Shown here: piece after piece, positions 6,411 to 6,989 of the stretch | Layout: every line of letters begins with the position of its first letter | Position numbering within the stretch: the stretch's first letter is position 1 | Assembly: GCA_964626015.1 (NCBI GenBank) | Contig: CAZVCC010000095.1 | Coordinates: forward strand, 1 to 6,989 | Reading direction: 5' to 3' | Source of the DNA: CAIKZJ01 sp964626015 | GTDB taxonomy: Bacteria; Bacteroidota; Ignavibacteria; Tepidaquicellales; Tepidaquicellaceae | Length of the DNA: 6,989 nucleotides | Position numbers and translations under genes: made by a program | Notes under the pieces: generated by a model | The model's input: the letters and a program-made list of their open reading frames with translations, nothing else | What the model was told of the DNA's origin: nothing | Databases searched by the model: none

Positions 6411-6632
6411 TTATGAGTCATTTGTTTGTTTTGATCCCTTTGGCTTTTTGAAGATGTTACTGAACGGAGTATTGGGTCTTTTTTGATATTCATCGGAGTT
6501 TGATTTACGCTGTTTCTTTTTAGACTTTGGTCTGAAGTACATGAATGTTTTTCCGTTTATGGTCTTGAAGACAAAGTCACCGACTCTGCCTGAAATTCTA
6601 CCGAGTAATGGGTTTAATATAATTTGTGCCAT
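6411..6632 (-). CDS. Small basic protein of unknown function (NPLLGRISGRVGDFVF type)
   Basis: The product is 73 residues from the chosen ATG at 6632. The N-terminal half, MAQIILNPLLGRISGRVGDF followed by VFKTINGKTFMYFRPKSKK, looks like a compact beta-rich module. From memory it resembles short bacterial and phage-associated proteins with the pattern N-P-x-L-x-x-I-x-G-x-x-G-D-x-V-F. I cannot assign a function. The C-terminal half (about 35-73) is Lys-, Asn- and Pro-rich and probably disordered, possibly nucleic-acid-binding by charge. The reading frame stays open upstream to an ATG at 6698. The extra 22 residues (Asn/Thr/Gln/Tyr only) are translated heptamer repeat, so the internal Met before AQIIL is preferred. 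Neither start has a recognisable ribosome-binding site. No signal peptide or membrane segment is seen. A structured-tail or DNA-binding role would be guesswork. Confidence 0.7.
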   Translation of the reverse strand: MAQIILNPLLGRISGRVGDFVFKTINGKTFMYFRPKSKKKQRKSNSDEYQKRPNTPFSNIFKKPKGSKQTNDS

Positions 6633-6640
6633 TTTGTTAT

Positions 6641-6689
6641 AGTTGTTAGTTGTTTGTTGTTTGTTGTTTGTTGTTAGTTGATAGTTGTT
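6641..6689. repeat. Heptamer tandem repeat, seven units of (A/T)GTTGTT
   Basis: Seven contiguous 7-base units run from 6641 to 6689: AGTTGTT twice, TGTTGTT three times, AGTTGAT, then AGTTGTT. A decayed unit (TTGTTAT) lies at 6634-6640. On the minus strand it reads AACAAC(A/T) and ends eight bases before the ATG at 6632 of the small basic gene. Heptameric repeats of this kind are known in cyanobacteria as STRR sequences and in other phyla. Seven is not a multiple of three, so unit loss or gain would change the frame between the ATG at 6698 and the conserved core. Confidence 0.85.
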
Positions 6690-6715
6690 AGTATTCATAA
6701 TATTTTAAATTAATG

Positions 6716-6738
6716 CAGGGGGATGATCAGTCCCCCTG
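6716..6738. other. Perfect 8-bp GC-rich stem-loop
   Basis: CAGGGGGA (6716-6723) pairs perfectly with TCCCCCTG (6731-6738) around the seven-base loop TGATCAG. It lies upstream of the small basic gene and downstream of the edge gene, both on the minus strand. Read on that strand it is followed by CATTAATTTAAAATATT, which is A/T-rich but not a T-run. It might be a weak terminator, an mRNA processing site or a repeat arm. Confidence 0.55.
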
Positions 6739-6789
6739 AGAATATGCTGATTTTGGATAATGCGAGGTAAAGGAGGAGACATGCATCTG

Positions 6790-6826
6790 CCATTTTATAA
6801 TGGAGGATTTTCGGTTGATAAACCGA
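6790..6826. other. Two adjacent short stem-loops
   Basis: CCATT-TTAT-AATGG (6790-6803) and TCGGTT-GATA-AACCGA (6811-6826) are perfect hairpins with four-base loops, seven bases apart. Together with the stem at 6716-6738 they suggest an RNA with some structure in this otherwise non-coding stretch. Each is short enough to be chance. Confidence 0.35.
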
Positions 6827-6886
6827 TTTCTTTAATTGATACACGCTTTCCTTTACCTTTGCTGTTGTTTTATTTCTGCATTTCAT

Positions 6887-6902
6887 AATCAATCGATTGA
6901 TT
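6887..6902. promoter_or_regulatory. Perfect 16-bp palindrome, possible operator
   Basis: AATCAATCGATTGATT is a perfect inverted repeat with no spacer, 11 bases beyond the stop codon of the edge gene (minus strand). It is followed at once by the near-palindrome TTTAATTAAA (6901-6910). Zero spacing suits a DNA-bound dimer site better than an RNA hairpin. No promoter elements can be confidently placed beside it. Confidence 0.45.
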
Positions 6903-6912
6903 TAATTAAATA

Positions 6913-6989
6913 TTACGATGTAAAGCTTTCAGAAAAATGAATTGCGTTACCGCTATCATCAAGAGTCACAAGTGCAAGGTATGTCAAGT
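6913..6989 (-). CDS. 3' end of a gene running off the right edge, possibly acyl-CoA thioesterase
   Basis: Only the final 24 codons are present. Reading the minus strand from 6987 gives LTYLALVTLDDSGNAI, then HFSESFTS and a TAA at 6913-6915. The other two minus frames have stops within this stretch. The hydrophobic strand followed by V-x-L-D-D-S-G-N resembles the C-terminal strand of hotdog-fold acyl-CoA thioesterases, where a phrase like L-T-F-V-A-L-D-x-x-G-K is common. That match is from memory and rests on few residues, so the product name is tentative. The gene is on the same strand as the small basic gene, with about 280 bases between their coding parts. Confidence 0.45.
   Translation of the reverse strand, partial: LTYLALVTLDDSGNAIHFSESFTS

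Noticed and set aside
6212..6493. 93-residue minus-strand open frame across the intergenic region
   Set aside because: It overlaps the small basic gene in another frame, and its sequence is the translation of the palindromic repeat and stem-loop. Start and composition give no support.
6710..6892. Possible 58-60 residue minus-strand protein beginning at TTG 6892 or ATG 6886
   Set aside because: It has no ribosome site and a duplicated SVYQ phrase that comes from the DNA hairpin and repeat. Its C-terminus is simply the GC-rich stem-loop at 6716-6738. I prefer non-coding, though a small protein is not excluded.
6937..6989. Possible + strand gene start at the right edge (ATG 6937)
   Set aside because: The short + strand reading MNCVTAIIKSHK has no distinguishing feature. 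The opposite strand gives a more protein-like C-terminus ending in a stop, so the minus-strand gene is preferred. Sequence beyond the edge would decide.

Overview
The window looks like chromosomal DNA from a low-GC (by eye near 40%) member of the Bacteroidota/Chlorobi/Ignavibacteria group. This placement is inference. It rests on A/T-rich regions ahead of start codons with few Shine-Dalgarno sequences, the style of the multi-PAS kinase, a transketolase encoded as a separate C-terminal subunit, a DUF4382-like lipoprotein, and small palindromic repeats of the ATCCCC...GGGGAT type. No marker gene fixes the taxonomy. I see no rRNA, tRNA, CRISPR array, integrase or transposase.

Layout: (1) 24-2690 (+), a soluble sensor histidine kinase with about five PAS domains and no receiver domain. 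(2) 2691-2788, a short convergent intergenic region holding a strong hairpin that can terminate transcription from both sides. (3) 4966 down to 2789 (-), a two-gene operon: a transketolase C-terminal subunit, then six bases later a membrane-anchored HtrA/Deg serine protease with one PDZ domain. The transketolase N-terminal (cofactor-binding) subunit is not next to it. (4) 4967-5480, about 500 bases without a gene, holding CACCGAG-type repeats, a palindromic repeat element and a terminator hairpin. (5) 5481-6176 (-), a secreted lipoprotein resembling DUF4382 proteins, ending in a calcium-loop-like DNDRNGIPD tail. (6) 6177-6410, intergenic, with a long nested hairpin, a short octamer repeat and a second copy of the palindromic element. 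(7) 6411-6632 (-), a 73-residue basic small protein of a G-R-I-x-G-x-x-G-D-F-V-F type, preceded by a seven-copy heptamer tandem repeat that may extend its reading frame. (8) 6699-6912, intergenic, with several hairpins and a perfect 16-bp palindrome. (9) 6913-6989 (-), the last 24 codons of a gene running off the right edge, possibly a hotdog-fold acyl-CoA thioesterase.

The genes are mostly housekeeping or envelope functions (sensing, central carbon metabolism, envelope protein quality control, a surface lipoprotein) and do not form one obvious pathway. The most interesting material lies in the non-coding right third. There the lipoprotein gene is bracketed by two same-orientation copies of a small palindromic repeat, and a heptamer repeat sits at the 5' end of a small gene where copy-number change would shift frame. 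I did not find convincing evidence of a new multi-gene system.
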